Source: Massospora cicadina
Lineage: Eukaryota; Entomophthoromycota; Entomophthoromycetes; Entomophthorales; Entomophthoraceae
NCBI GenBank assembly: GCA_022478985.1
Contig: JAKSZP010007884.1
Location: 310,001-374,000 of the forward strand
Reading direction: 5' to 3'
DNA length: 64,000 nucleotides
Positions within the stretch are counted from its first letter, which is position 1; each line of letters opens with the position of its first letter. The position numbers were made by a program, and so were the translations under genes. The notes under the pieces are model-generated. The model made no database searches, was not told the origin of the DNA, and worked only from the letters and a program-made list of their open reading frames with translations. Below, piece by piece: positions 11,940 through 22,908 of the stretch.

Positions 11940-12380
11940 ACTGCGACATTTTTGTTCAATACACAAAAAACCGCGCTATCATAGACATGGGAGCACCTGT
12001 GAATATAGTCTCCACCCAGTTGGTGGCCAAACTTATGTTGAAACTGGATGTGGACCATTGAGTAGTATACGGGACTGCGGGAACGCATAGCACTATGTCC
12101 AAAGGAGCATACAGCATGTTGCCTTTACAATTTGGGTCAGTCCAGGTGTCCGCTCCAGCGGTGGTTTTGCCAAATAACAACTATGATATGTTAATAGGCG
12201 CGGCTTTTATGAGGAAATTTGGCGTGGTGATAAAAATGGCGGAGGAAACTCTTACTATTTTTAGGCCAACAGATCCCCATATATTTTTCCCTTTTGGAAT
12301 CCCAATGGATCCAGTCCACTCTGTTCAGATCAATCTAGAGTACAGCGACGGAGTGATTCCTTTTCGTTATCAGTGACTGA
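11940..12380 (+). pseudogene. Aspartic protease of G3
   Basis: Retropepsin domain that would process Gag-Pol. The active-site region reads AIIDMGAPVNIVSTQLVAKL at about 11978-12038, with D-M-G in place of D-S/T-G. The later part (12095-12376) has SMLPLQFGSVQVSAPAVVLP followed by NNYDMLIGAAFMRKFG, the expected hydrophobic-hydrophobic-G pattern near the protease end. A stop separates the two halves. It is followed directly by the dUTPase-like region. Confidence 0.75.
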
Positions 12381-12419
12381 GTTGGTGGACCAGGATCCTC
12401 CCCAACCAGATATTTGAGT

Positions 12420-12726
12420 ACAAAGGAATCCTGCTTTGGGAAACGTGCGCTTTGAGCTTACCATTTGAATACCAGAGCATAGTAGGGACTGGGCTTGAAA
12501 TCAATGTCCCTAAAGGGCTTTATGGAGAAAATTATGACGCCTCACCAGAATTCGCAGCTCAAACCACATGTGGATCCAGGGTTACTGCTACCTTGGAATG
12601 GGAAGGTGAAAGCGCTGCTAGCAAACTTACAGAAGAAGACATTAATGATCCAAAAAACAAAGTAGTGGCTTACCTACACTTTGTTCCTATAGAGGAAGTT
12701 CACCATATTCATGATTTTAGCCCATA
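12420..12726 (+). pseudogene. dUTPase-like domain of G3
   Basis: The segment reads IVGTGLEINVPKGLYG, which resembles the dUTPase V-x-TG-x-x-x-x-x-P-x-G-x-Y-G signature. In a shifted frame it continues KIMTPHQNSQLKPHVDPGLL and WNGKVKALLANLQKKT, comparable to the dUTPase motif with G-x-I-x-V-L-L-x-N. Back in the first frame it ends KVVAYLHFVPIEEVHHIHDF, like the final beta strand of the fold. Two frameshifts are implied. The same block occurs between protease and RT in G6, G7, G8 and G9. The assignment is from pattern only; dUTP hydrolysis is not shown, and this copy is dead. Confidence 0.6.
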
Positions 12727-12799
12727 AGAGGATCTTGGATTACCAGCTTGCTCATTGTCTGGCATACTGACTGTAGTTCCGCAGGAAGCGCTCATATGA

Positions 12800-13560
12800 T
12801 TATCAGTGGAACAGAAAGATAAGGCTATGGCATTATTTGAAAAGTATCAGGATATTTTTGCAAATGATGATCATGACTTGGTGTGCGCTCAGGGGTGGTA
12901 CATTAGTTAGATATGGGTGATCACCCTCCCATTCGATTGCAGCCTATTAGATGTTCAAAAATGGTGGAAGAGGTTGTCTCCGACAAGGTGAATAGACTTA
13001 TTGAGCCAGGAATGCTAGAGCTGTCAAACAGTCTGTGGGCATCACCTGTGCTCATCATAAAGAAAAAGGATGGCTTGAATCGAGTGGTTATTGAATATCA
13101 TAAACTCAATTCTGTAATGAAGAAGGATTCCTACCCTCTTCCACGGATTGATGATGCATTAGACCAATTTTGTGGGGCGGACTGTTTTTCTGTTATGAAT
13201 TTGATCTCGGGGTACTGGCAGATCAAATTGCCATTAGCAGAATGGGAGAAATGTGCGATCATCACCTCAAGAGGGTTGTTTCAGCCAATTTTCATACTGC
13301 AAGGGTCATGTAACGCCCCAGCTACGTTTCAGCATTTATGGATACCATTTTAGGTGATTTAAGCTTTCCTGCGTCCTAGTTTACCTTGACAATGTCAATG
13401 TGTTCTCGCGGACATTTAGAGAGCACCTGGCCCACTTGGAGCAAGTGTTTTAGCGCCTCTCTGCCGCCAATATCAAAATTAAGCCTCAGAAGTGCCTTTT
13501 CTTTATAGAACAACTGGAATAACTTGGGTTTGTCATAGATGCAAATGGGCTTAAACCACA
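12800..13560 (+). pseudogene. Reverse transcriptase of G3
   Basis: RT copies the element RNA into cDNA inside the particle. The open part 12913-13353 has SLWASPVLIIKKKDGLNRVV, KKDSYPLPRIDDALDQF, a degraded N-L-I-S-G-Y-W-Q-I (normally D-L-x-S-G-Y-W-Q-I) and NAPATFQHLW. After a frameshift the catalytic box is V-Y-L-D-N-V-N-V-F-S near 13378-13410, so YLDD has become YLDN. It goes on HLEQVF-stop-RLSAANIKIKPQKC, where the stop is TAG for CAG, and GFVIDANGLKP. Confidence 0.85.
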
Positions 13561-13570
13561 GCCAGCTAAA

Positions 13571-14206
13571 GTGGAAGCAATAGGCAAGATGACTTGCCCA
13601 GGGAATAAGCGGGACATTCAGTTGTTTCTGGGGATGGTTGGGTATTACCAACTGTTCATTCCCAATTTCAGCTGCATTGGGGCCCCACTTTTTGAGTTGT
13701 TAAAGAAAAACGCTTCCTTTGGTTGTATGGAACAGTGCCAGAATGCTTTTAATGTATTGCAAACCACATTGGCATGCGCATCCATCTTGCAATATCCCAA
13801 CTTCAACAAGCAGTTCATTGTACAAACTGACAGATCCCTTGCCGCTATAGGGGCAGTATTATCCCAGAAGGACGATGATGGCGTGGACCATCCTGTCGCA
13901 TTATGTAGTTGAAGCTTGAACTGTCACAAACAGAACTACACTGTGACTGAGCAGGAGTGTTTAGCGGTGATCTACACTAACAAAAAGTTTTGAGTATATT
14001 TGCATGAGGTAAGATTACAAGTAGTGATGTATTACGCTTCCCTGCGCTGGCTACAGAATCTCCATGAACTGGAAGGATGGCTCGCACATTGGACGCTGAA
14101 GCTTCAAGCATATGATTTCAAGATTGTATATCAACTTGGAGAAAAACATCAAAACGCGGACTGTCTTTCCTGGTTGCCAACGGTTGCATCACACGGATCT
14201 AGCTGA
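13571..14206 (+). pseudogene. RT thumb/connection and RNase H of G3
   Basis: The end of RT has RDIQLFLGMVGYYQLFIPNF. RNase H starts at FIVQTDRSLAAIGAVLSQ (first Asp), then NYTVTEQECLAVIYTNKKF (Glu), then VVMYYASLRWLQN where T-D-H-A-S-L is expected, so the third acidic residue appears lost. It ends HQNADCLSWLP, the conserved H...A-D-x-L-S tail. Two TGA stops fall where Arg codons stand in relatives. Confidence 0.8.
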
Positions 14207-14329
14207 CATAATGTATGAAAAGATGGTGGAGAACAAATATCAGGTTGAGCTGCTGCCGGTGATCAAGGTGTCATATGGATCAAGGAGGGTACCTTTGTAC
14301 AAGGGGAAGAACTATACAAGCAGATTGGA

Positions 14330-15387
14330 GACTTGATGCTGAATTTTCCTAAACATTCAGCTAGACTCTCGATTATTATGGATGCTAATCGGGCTGTAGG
14401 ACATGGAGGATTTCAGAAATCACTGGAATGCTTGTGACCAAATATTACTGGGAAAGCATGCGTTATGATGTAGTGGAAAAGGTTAGCTGTTGCCATCAGT
14501 TTCAAGTGGAAAAGCCTTTCCACAAGAAAACCACATACCAGTTAGTTAAACCCCAGTTTGCATGTCACACCATTTCCATTTATGTAGTGAGACCTCTGCT
14601 GACTAGTGCCAATTGATCCAAGTATATAATCATTGCCATTGATCATTTGCCCCAATGGTTGGAGGCCAGGGCTATTAGCGACTTGGTCGCGGTCGCCACT
14701 GCTAAGTTTATTATGGAATGTGTGAAACAGTGACATGGCTGCCCACAGTTCATTTTGATGGATAATGGAACCAACAAAATGTCATATATTTTGCTAAAGT
14801 TGAACAAGATGATGGCAATCCGCAGGTTTTCACCACTCCTATCACCTGGAATCAAATGGGATGGTGGAGCATGTCAACGGAACCCTAGTGAACATACTCC
14901 ACAAATTGGTAAAGGATTGGCCCTCAGAATGGAGTTACCTTCTACCTACTGCTGTCTTCGCGTATAATATCAGCTATCATTTGTCCACTGGTAAGAGCCC
15001 ATTTCAGCTGCTATATGGTCGACATCTGGCTCTGTCCACCTTGCTTTATTCGTGTGTAGAGGACACTGGTGGTGTGTATCCCAGCGATATTTGAAGACTC
15101 TTACAGATACATTGATCAAGCTGCAAATGGAATCCTACTCCACCAGCTTGGCCAAGAAGATTTGCAATCAGGAAGCTGATCAGAAGAGATGGAGTGGACT
15201 TCTGCTGTTCGCTGTGGGGGATCACGTTTTATTTCATGACCAGCAGTGATTTGGGTGGAAAAACAAGCTTTCCACCATCTGGGTCAGCCCATATGAGTTT
15301 ATTGAGAAGACCAGCATGGATGTCTACACAATAAAGGAACCTGTGGAGGGTCAGATTATCAACCAAGTTCATGAGAAGTTCCTCTAA
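14330..15387 (+). pseudogene. Integrase of G3
   Basis: DDE integrase that inserts the cDNA. A degraded zinc-binding part covers 14340-14560 (KYYWESMRYDV). The catalytic core shows IIAIDHLPQWLEARAI (first Asp), [10 protein letters not shown] (second Asp) and [20 protein letters not shown] (Glu), followed by YHLSTGKSPFQLLYGRHLAL. The C-terminal part has FAVGDHVLF and a GPY/F-like WVSPYEFIEKTSMDVYTIK, ending VHEKFL and a stop. No chromodomain is visible after it. Several frames are involved, with TGA stops. Confidence 0.8.
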
Positions 15388-15420
15388 GCATATAAACAAT
15401 AAGAGCATATTGTCCAGTCA

Positions 15421-15431
15421 ACGGGGGGTAA
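15421..15431 (+). other. Polypurine tract of G3
   Basis: ACGGGGGGTAA lies directly before the 3' LTR and would prime plus-strand synthesis. Confidence 0.7.
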
Positions 15432-15911
15432 TGTCAGGGAGTTGATATTACTGAACAATATGCTACCAATATTGGTGGATTGGTGAGGAATCAAGATGAG
15501 TCTTGACATTTACAAAAAAGGGGTAAATGAATTATAAATGAGCAAAGTGACGATTATTCAGTGAATCAAGAGGATTTATGCTGAGATTTGATACAAATGA
15601 GAGTAATTTGAAAAGGGAAGAGGAATAGAAGATTACCAAGCTGAGGATGCATCCAGCTTGGGGAACTGAGGTATAAAGAGTCACATGGAAGATTAAAAGA
15701 GAAGGTCTTTATATGATTGATATGTGAGCGCAGTTAATTCTGTGATTTTTTTAAAATAAAGGTCAAAATAAGGGGCGATAGCTCCATACATATTTTATCA
15801 AGTTTTACTAAGAAGTCAGTGATCCTCATATCGTCCAATTTGGTTGCTCAGTGGCTAATACCCTGTGCAAACCAACTCAGCGGAATCAAGCCTAGACTCC
15901 AAGAACTTACA
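15432..15911 (+). repeat. 3' LTR of G3
   Basis: Starts TGTCAGGGAGTTGATATTAC and ends GAACTTACA; homologous to 8574-9048. It is followed by ACAGT, the second copy of the target duplication. Confidence 0.92.
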
Positions 15912-15916
15912 ACAGT

Positions 15917-16455
15917 AATGGGCACCACATGTAGTGTGTGACAAACGAAATTTTTGCACTGGACATAGTTCCTCCTTGGAACTTCTTCATTATTCCCTGA
16001 TTTCATGATCTTTGTCCCCTGTCAAGGTTAGTTTGGCAGAGTATTGTACAGAAAGCTATATGCTGGTTAATTTTAATTCCTCAGATAGAGAAACTATACT
16101 CCTGGAATGGCTTCTAAAAATATTTTTTTGGAAAAATGACTCTTTGTTGGGATAAACATGAAAAATATATAGTTAATCTCCTAGCCACAGAACAGTATTG
16201 TCCTAAAATTAAGATCAAAATTATTATGGTGTACAATGGTTACAATGAGTATAATAGGCATGCTTGTACTCATTTAAAGAAAAATATATTTATATAACGA
16301 GACTTGCCATGTAGCAATTCTAGAATGACTGGGAGGCCAAAAAATGGGATAGATAGCAGTATGGTTAGATGACTTGGATGGTAGCATTCATTATTATTAT
16401 ATTTGAATAAAAAATAGAAGTTAGTAAACCAAAGATAATTCAAAGTTCTTGATAA
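15917..16455 (-). repeat. Right part of the old LTR that received G3
   Basis: The sequence is collinear with about 36500-37076. Shared blocks include GTCCCCTG(T/A)CAAG, ACT(A/C)TACTCCTG(G/A)AATG, TACAATAGGCATG-like and CAATTCT(A/G)GAAT. The 36-kb copy is placed as an LTR because integrase and a polypurine tract stand beside it on the minus strand. This copy is therefore read as an LTR on the minus strand, interrupted by G3. Confidence 0.5.
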
Positions 16456-18359
16456 CAAAGAGTATAAAAACTTTGAAGACGCTCATATCTCTAATAGATA
16501 TGTTTGGTATATGGATAACATGGAACAATATTACACCGCATATAAGTTTGCACCCTATCTAAAGCAATTTAATGTGGATTGATATACTTAATTTGCTAAA
16601 ACGTCCTGCAAGTTTTATATATAAGATATTTATCTACTTTCAGAGTAGAATTTTTATTACTATGTAACTAAAAGCATTGATGAAAGCTATAGCTCTATAG
16701 TTTACATATAAGGTTGTCCAGGAAGCTTTAATGGTGCAGATGTAACTCTAAAAGATGCAGTAACTGCTCTCACAGTCATCTCGCTAATTAAACTTAGTTG
16801 TTTTTGCCAATTAAATCAAGTGGAGACTTTTTATCAAATTGTGTTTTCCTATTTAATTTATATCATCCTCCATTTTTCTATTTCTGTATTATTTTGGACT
16901 AACAACTTTCAATAGAAGTTACCAATTAAACACCATGTATTCTTTACTTAAGAAATAGCTGATGACAGGTTCTGAGCCTAGCCCTGCTCTTTAATATCCC
17001 CTTTAAGCTTTATTTTAAGATTTTTTCTTTATTACTTAAATGTGTTTGTTTCCTGATTGGCTTTAATTAATTAGACATAAGTTGATACAGGCATAAAAAA
17101 CTAGTATAATTAACAAAGTTAGTGTATTTGACTAAAGTACCATTTGAATCACATACTCAAGTTTATAATTAAAAAAATGATAAAGTATATATGAAGGAGT
17201 GTATTGCATAAAAACGCTTTTACTAGCTTATTATATAGAACTTACTAAAAGTTGATTATATATAATAATTTTTTAGTAGATATTATTTAATATGTATAAT
17301 ATATACAGTCAAATTTTACAAATATATAGCTGGATAATAATTAGTAATATGTTTGTGATGTATGGTATATATAATGCAGGTTTATTATGGTTACAAATTA
17401 TCAACCTGGTTCATTAATCTATTATAAACATAAATTATTATTGTACATATATTTAAGTGATAATAAAAATACCTTTTTAGGTTTATATTTTTTGGTGATG
17501 TCATTTTCTATTCAGTCTAATCTTGTAGATCAAGGAAAAAATTTAATAAGACTTTATTATAGGCAATTTTATTAATGTCATAAATATATCTTTTTGGTAA
17601 AATCATAAATTAATAAGTAGCTTAATATGGTTTATTTAAAACTAAACTTGCATCAAAAAATATTATAACTTTTTTTTATAAGTTTTTGTTTGTAGTTTAT
17701 AGCTTATTTTGTATACATGAGCTCAAAGATAAAGTATAAATGATTATAAACATATATTCTATTCAAAACACTAACTTGCTTTGGGACCGTCTAGTACTAA
17801 AAACACTAACATGCTTATACTGAGGTCAGAGATAAACAAACTTTTATCTCATAATGATTTTAGCTGCTCTAAAGCAATAATAAAGAATACTTAAACTAAA
17901 GGTATAATTTTTGCTATCATCTGTGTAGGGCTTAAAACTTAGCATAGGCTACAAAAATAGCGTGGTAACAGCCCTAAGGGTGACTTAACTTGAACATTAT
18001 TTTTACTATAGCAGCATTATGACATAGTCATAAGTAAATGACAAATCTTTACTCTAAAATTGACTATCAATATAATACAAATTTGGCAGAAATACTATAA
18101 TAGTTTATTGCTACAACCTCACTTGTTTAATATGATATTGGACAAAGACTAGCATTGTATTAACTAATAAACTTTTAAACATTTAGGATGGAATTACTTG
18201 AGGACAACACTACATTGACTAATGAGAAAATGGAAAAATAAAATATATGAGGAAAAAAGTAAATATCCCATTAAGCCTCTAAATGCGTTGTTCTGATAGG
18301 ACAGGAACTCCATAGACTGCCTTACTATTCACTATATCAGTTTGAGGATGTTGTAATTG
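16456..18359. other. AT-rich decayed region without recognisable gene
   Basis: Very AT-rich, especially 16560-17760, with many short A/T runs. By position and by the similarity of its right end to 22630-22908 it is probably the pol of another gypsy copy on the plus strand, but no domain can be read. The open frame 17387-17575 shows no motif. Confidence 0.4.
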
Positions 18360-18638
18360 GTCTTAAAAACCATCTAAAAGATTTCTAATCAAAATTATAT
18401 TTTTTAATAAATCAATTGTGAATTTGATCAACTTTGCTTTCCGCCAATTATAGGTTTTAAAAGTCACAACAGAAACCTCACCATCCAACTGGTTCTTTCA
18501 TATTCATTAATTTATTTAAATTTATCTTACCCTGTGGGCATAATAAATTAATCACTTATTGTATTGATATTATAGCTCTCTGTCTGTTGCGCTACTTAAA
18601 ATGTTTTGTAAATAAAAATCTTTACTCACCTTTTAACT

Positions 18639-19026
18639 AAGGCAGAATAAAAATATCGCTATTTGGTTTTTTATTCCCTTTTTTGTAAAAATTATGTTAG
18701 CGCTCATTATTATTAAGAGGCACCAATAGGAACCTAAGATTAAAGAAAGGTTGATAATTAAGGCGTTGGGGTTTCAGGGGATCTTTTTTAGATTTTAAGA
18801 AGTTGTTACTAAAGCCAGCATGATTTAGAAAAGCTCCATCTGAAAGCCCATCTACCATTGTCAGTATCTGATAATATGGTTTTCTTAATTTGTATTAAAA
18901 AATCTTAGAGAACTTTTTTAAGATTTCTTTATGTTTACAGTTATCTGTCATCATACATATTGTCTTTTAGTTATTGCAAACACACCTGTGCTAACCTCAA
19001 TCAATGCTACTGTGCCAATTGCAACA
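18639..19026 (+). repeat. First LTR of G4
   Basis: Similar to 22909-23296 throughout: GCGCTCATTATTATTAA against GCGCTTATTATTCTAAA, CATCTGAAAGCCCATCTACC against CATTTATAAGCCCATTTGTC, and CACCTGTGCTAACCTCAA against AATCTGTGCTAACTTCAA. Both end GCAACA. The PBS follows two bases later. Confidence 0.75.
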
Positions 19027-19028
19027 TT

Positions 19029-19046
19029 TGGTGCTCTCTACAGGGG
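19029..19046 (+). other. Primer-binding site of G4
   Basis: TGGTGCTCTCTACAGGGG directly follows the LTR and differs from the G1/G3 site at one position (CTC for CAC). Confidence 0.8.
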
Positions 19047-19170
19047 GGCACTTTTTGCTTCCATATATACCTAATTTTTACATATAAACCATGATGACCA
19101 ATACTCATAGGATGATCAACTCTTTTATCATTTGTGAGATTAAATACAAAGCCACATTGGCCTTTCTGTA

Positions 19171-19193
19171 AGGAGAGTGTCTGTAACTCTCCT
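19171..19193. repeat. Perfect 8-bp hairpin
   Basis: AGGAGAGT and ACTCTCCT pair perfectly around a 7-base loop. It stands near the start of a block (about 19170-20040) that does not look like gypsy gag leader and may be an insertion. Confidence 0.6.
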
Positions 19194-19467
19194 GTTCCTA
19201 GCGTGGTGTCACTTGGTGCACAGGGCCAACGACAGGGAACTAGGCGTTAGTACAAAATTATTAGAGCCCAGTGGAGGGTGCTGGAGCAATATAAAACTTA
19301 AGTAGAGAAGTGCAATCTTTATAATAATTAACTCACAAAAAGCGACGTGGTGCACAAGGGAAAAGGGGTAAGCCTCTCAGGTTGGAGGAATATGGATAAA
19401 ACAATGGTGCACTAGGGGATAGCCTGATTGTATCTAAAATGGCAAGGTTAATGGAGCGCGAGACCTC

Positions 19468-20011
19468 CTAAAAGAGGTTTGTGCGCAGGATTGTCCAAAA
19501 TAACATAAAATTAAATGTAAAACAGGAAATTTTATTGGGAAAATCGACCAACAAAGAATGTTGGTCAAGGAAATTAAATTTAAACTTTGTCAGGTAATTC
19601 AGAGTCTGCCAAAGTGGTCCCAAGCACCGATTCACCAATAGGCAAACACTCCCATCTGATTTGGTAGAATACACCAAAATGGGCTTCACTCAAGTATCAA
19701 TTGAAGTTGTATCCAACATGAACACATAGTTTCATAAATGGAATGGTTTTGAAGCCCCATTCCTCAATAAACTGAATCTAACCTTTATTGTTAATAGAAT
19801 AGCTCATCCGTTTTAGCGCCTGGGCTGACAAAAGGGGCAGGGCGTTATGCACCACACTAGTATCAACCTTGGAATATTTGGCTTGTACCCAGCTTTGGTC
19901 TAATGTGTGCTTGAGGTCAGGGAGGGCCTGAAGCTTCACCTTCTGATCATTCTGCCGCCCAGCCTTATTCTTGGGGTTGTTGCCCACTATTATGTCATTC
20001 AACCATGACAT
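19468..20011 (-). pseudogene. Unidentified decayed coding region inside G4
   Basis: Read on the minus strand from 20011, it begins MSWLNDIIVGNNPKNKAGRQ and continues VDTSVVHNALPLLSAQALKR, then across a stop IQFIEEWGFKTIPFMKLCVH and FGVFYQIRWECLPIGESVLG. The D-T-S-x-x-x-N pattern faintly recalls a retropepsin active site (D-T-G-A-x-x-N), but the family is not recognised. The orientation is opposite to G4, so it probably belongs to a separate insertion. The frames hold several stops. Confidence 0.4.
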
Positions 20012-20348
20012 ACTCTGTATTTTACATTAAAATAACAGTTTCTAAACAACTGGGATATGGGATGTTTCAGAGGATTATTGGCTCCGCCTGGATGATGTAG
20101 AGCTAAGACTAAAGGATCAGTGCCCTCCCTCTTACACCTTTACTGAAAGATTGACTCCCTTCATCTATTTTTTCAATTTTATATACGGGAAATAAAAACT
20201 TTAAATGTGCTCCTTTTGGCTTATACTCAGAAACTCTAAAAGGCAAAAAATAGTCTGATATGGAGCGTTGCCAATTTTATTAATTTGTCAAATCAAGTTC
20301 ACCTATTGATTTTAAATTAAACTGAGACTGAAATTTACTGGCGATGAG

Positions 20349-20900
20349 GTGGCAGTAGCGCCTATTTTGCCTGCTATTTTTGTTTTATCACCTACTCCAG
20401 GTATCTTTGGTGAAATTAAAAAAATGGAACCCCAGCTCAGGATATGCCAGCAGCAGTTGCTTGCGTTGTTCCTGCAATTTTGGCTAGTGCTACCATGGCA
20501 GCCACGGCTTCTGATAATTCTACCAATACAGACATTAACAATATCTCCGCCAGTTCATTTTTGCTTAACCAGGAATCTGGTATTATAATCACCAGTAAGT
20601 TAAACATGTAAATTTGCCTGTATTAAATAAGAAGGGGAACATTTGCATCTTCATGCTGTTGTATAAGAGTACTATGGGGAATGTGAATAACCAGGCCAAA
20701 CTTACCATTTTTAATGAATTTATTGGCCCTATTGATCAAGTATTAGTAATGTTATAGGTCTGGAAAGCTGGTATGATTTTTGCTGATGCCAAAGAAGTTA
20801 TCATTAATGAGTTGGGTGTGGCGGAACGTATGGTAAGATGGAGAACTGTCTAACTTATTATATTGTCTAACCCATTGAAAAGTTTTAGCCTTTGCAAATT
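20349..20900 (+). pseudogene. gag remnant of G4
   Basis: An Ala/Ser/Thr-rich stretch (ATMAATASDNSTNTDINNIS, then SASSFLLNQESGIIIT) is followed by a capsid-like part, VWKAGMIFADAKEVIINELG and VAERMVRWRT. The capsid part aligns loosely with VDVKNAMLQKF in G2. Stops and frameshifts are frequent; the zinc knuckle was not found. Confidence 0.45.
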
Positions 20901-21429
20901 ACTTTTAATATAAGGCTCAGGTGTTGTAAGGATAAGGTTCTGAGTCACTTTGATGCTAAGAACTCTTTCTTCTACGCCTGAAAAACTCATAAGAAGTTAT
21001 ATTGGGTTATATTTCTCATTATGAATACTGAAAATAACATAATTAAAAGGATAGATTACATTTACCAATGTGTTATTACTTTCAATGCACCAAATAGGGA
21101 CAAACAATTCATTAATTGTGAGATATTATCTATGTAAAATATTATAAAGATGTCTTGAGGACTAGAAAAGGGTTTCTACTTCTGTTAATATGTCAGAAAT
21201 AACATTTAAATAATTAAATGGTATTGAGTGCTGCCTTACCAGCATGGTAAAAGGAAATCAGTATGCAATGTCATTCATATTACAGGTAGTAGATAAAAAT
21301 AATGTGTTAGCTTTGCCCCCACTGCCTCAGGATAGTAATGATTTACTTACATATTTAATCCAAACTGATACTTTTGGCATTTTTATGCTTACTTCCCTTG
21401 ACAACTACTTCTCTGCATGTACTTGTATT

Positions 21430-21680
21430 GATGTTTGTGTAAACATTAATTAAAGTTTGCATGATTGTCAACAGCGGCATGTCATTCAACGTAGTTTCCC
21501 CTAAGTTTATAAATAACCTTGGGGTTGACCTGACGTTGACCATTGCAAAATTATATGGAAATCACTTCTAAAGCTACCACACCTTAAGGGGCTTATAGTG
21601 CATTGCCACCAAATTTTGGTACCATAGTGGTATTTGAACCCACCATCATTTTACCCTAAGATAGTTATAAGATGCTGATT
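21430..21680 (+). pseudogene. Aspartic protease remnant of G4
   Basis: Reads CMIVNSGMSFNVVSPKFINN followed by LGVDLTLT; the D-S-G active site is N-S-G, the same Asp to Asn change as in G2. After a frameshift AYSALPPNFGTIVVFEPTII matches SMLPLQFGSVQVSAPAVVLP of G3. Well aligned but inactive. Confidence 0.7.
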
Positions 21681-22049
21681 TGTACCTAATCATGTGTCAT
21701 TTGGTCTTATAGCCAACTTTGAAGAGAACACATTAGTTATATTGAGACATAAACTCCTGCTTTATTATAATAAGAAAGGACATCCAGTACCAGCTCACCC
21801 TTCTATCTAGTAGACTGGTGTACAAGGATGAAATACTAACCATTAGTTACCATAAAATTGTCAACACTTGAAATTAGCAATACAACTTAAAGAATCCGAC
21901 AGAATTCCACTATGATCTTATCAGAACTTTACTATGACACCCAGACATTAAGTCCCAATGTGAACAAATATTAAACTCTTACTTTCCAATCGGCTATATG
22001 GTAAAAAGAACCTATTAGAAGCCAACTTACACTAGATCTTAATATTGCA

Positions 22050-22260
22050 CCTAGTTCTATCTATCCTAATCAAGGAAAAAATCAAGGTGTTATTAAAGAA
22101 CTCTTCAGCCTATATATTTCTGTGAAGTTTCATCAACTTATCACTACCATTTATGCAATGCCTTTTAATAATGAAATAAAGTACTCTGACAGTGTACACG
22201 CCAGTTTAAGGATTACCCTGCAAGAGCTTTATGAACTTTGAAATTTAAGTAATCCCCTTT
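22050..22260 (+). pseudogene. N-terminal RT remnant of G4
   Basis: Reads YPNQGKNQGVIKELFSLYIS and then IKYSDSVHASLRITLQELYE. This resembles the linker before RT in G3 and G9 (EVLKLYDKYWEVFTQDDHNL), with I-K-x-x-D-x-x-x...R before the fingers. The rest of RT is not readable. Confidence 0.4.
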
Positions 22261-22908
22261 TCAATTCAATTCACCAATTTGTGTGGAAAACAAAGCTATC
22301 AATAAGGTAAGGAATAAAGAAGAAGCTGGTACACTGCTACTCTTGCCCTGAGAGATCTGGTGCTTTCTAACAAAAATATAAATATTATGGTATCCTTAAT
22401 TCTTAATTAGAAAGAACATTCTAAAACTATATAGAAAAAAGCTACCAATATTTATACCCTTAAACACTCTACAAATGGTTATTTATGAGGTGCATGCTAT
22501 ATTCCTTTAATAATATACTCATTGTACCTGCCTGAAAGCCACATATTCTCAATAACCATTCTGAACCACACTCATTTTTCTTCTTTGATGTTTAATCAAG
22601 TGAAGGAATATTAAAATTTGGTCTGACCACTCATTAGAAAGAAACAAATAATATAATTAAAAATTATCATTTTATTTAGATAAAGGATTTTGATCTATGT
22701 TGCCTTTATTCCAATTAAGGGTAGTATGATGTTACAATCAATACCTTGCCACCCCCTTGACTTCTCATAATCCATTAACTATTCAATTTACCTTGCTTAC
22801 AGAAGCGGTAGTAAAATAACTTGTTATTAATCTTTAATTAACCTCTGTTGCTAAGCCACTGAATTTTCCTTGTAATTATGAGTTTATTATACTCATCCAC
22901 TCCTACAT

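Larger units (their letters stand above)
8574..15911 (+). mobile_element. Complete Ty3/gypsy element G3
   Basis: Both LTRs (475 and 480 bp) are present with matching TG...CA ends. ACAGT stands directly on both sides (8569-8573 and 15912-15916) as the 5-bp target duplication. Internal order is PBS, gag with capsid and zinc knuckle, protease, dUTPase-like domain, RT, RNase H, integrase, polypurine tract. RT-RNH before INT places it in Ty3/gypsy. All genes carry stops or frameshifts, so it is a fossil. The LTRs differ at many positions, implying an old insertion. Confidence 0.93.

Noticed and set aside
16010..16030. LINE-type tail in the 16-kb and 36.6-kb LTRs (GTCCCCTG)
   Set aside because: Only eight to ten bases match; no AAATAAAT end or target duplication follows, so it is probably coincidence.
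17760..18060. Mitochondrial rRNA-like insertion
   Set aside because: A few short blocks (e.g. GGTAACAGCCCTAAGG) looked rRNA-like, but no extended conserved rRNA core could be followed.
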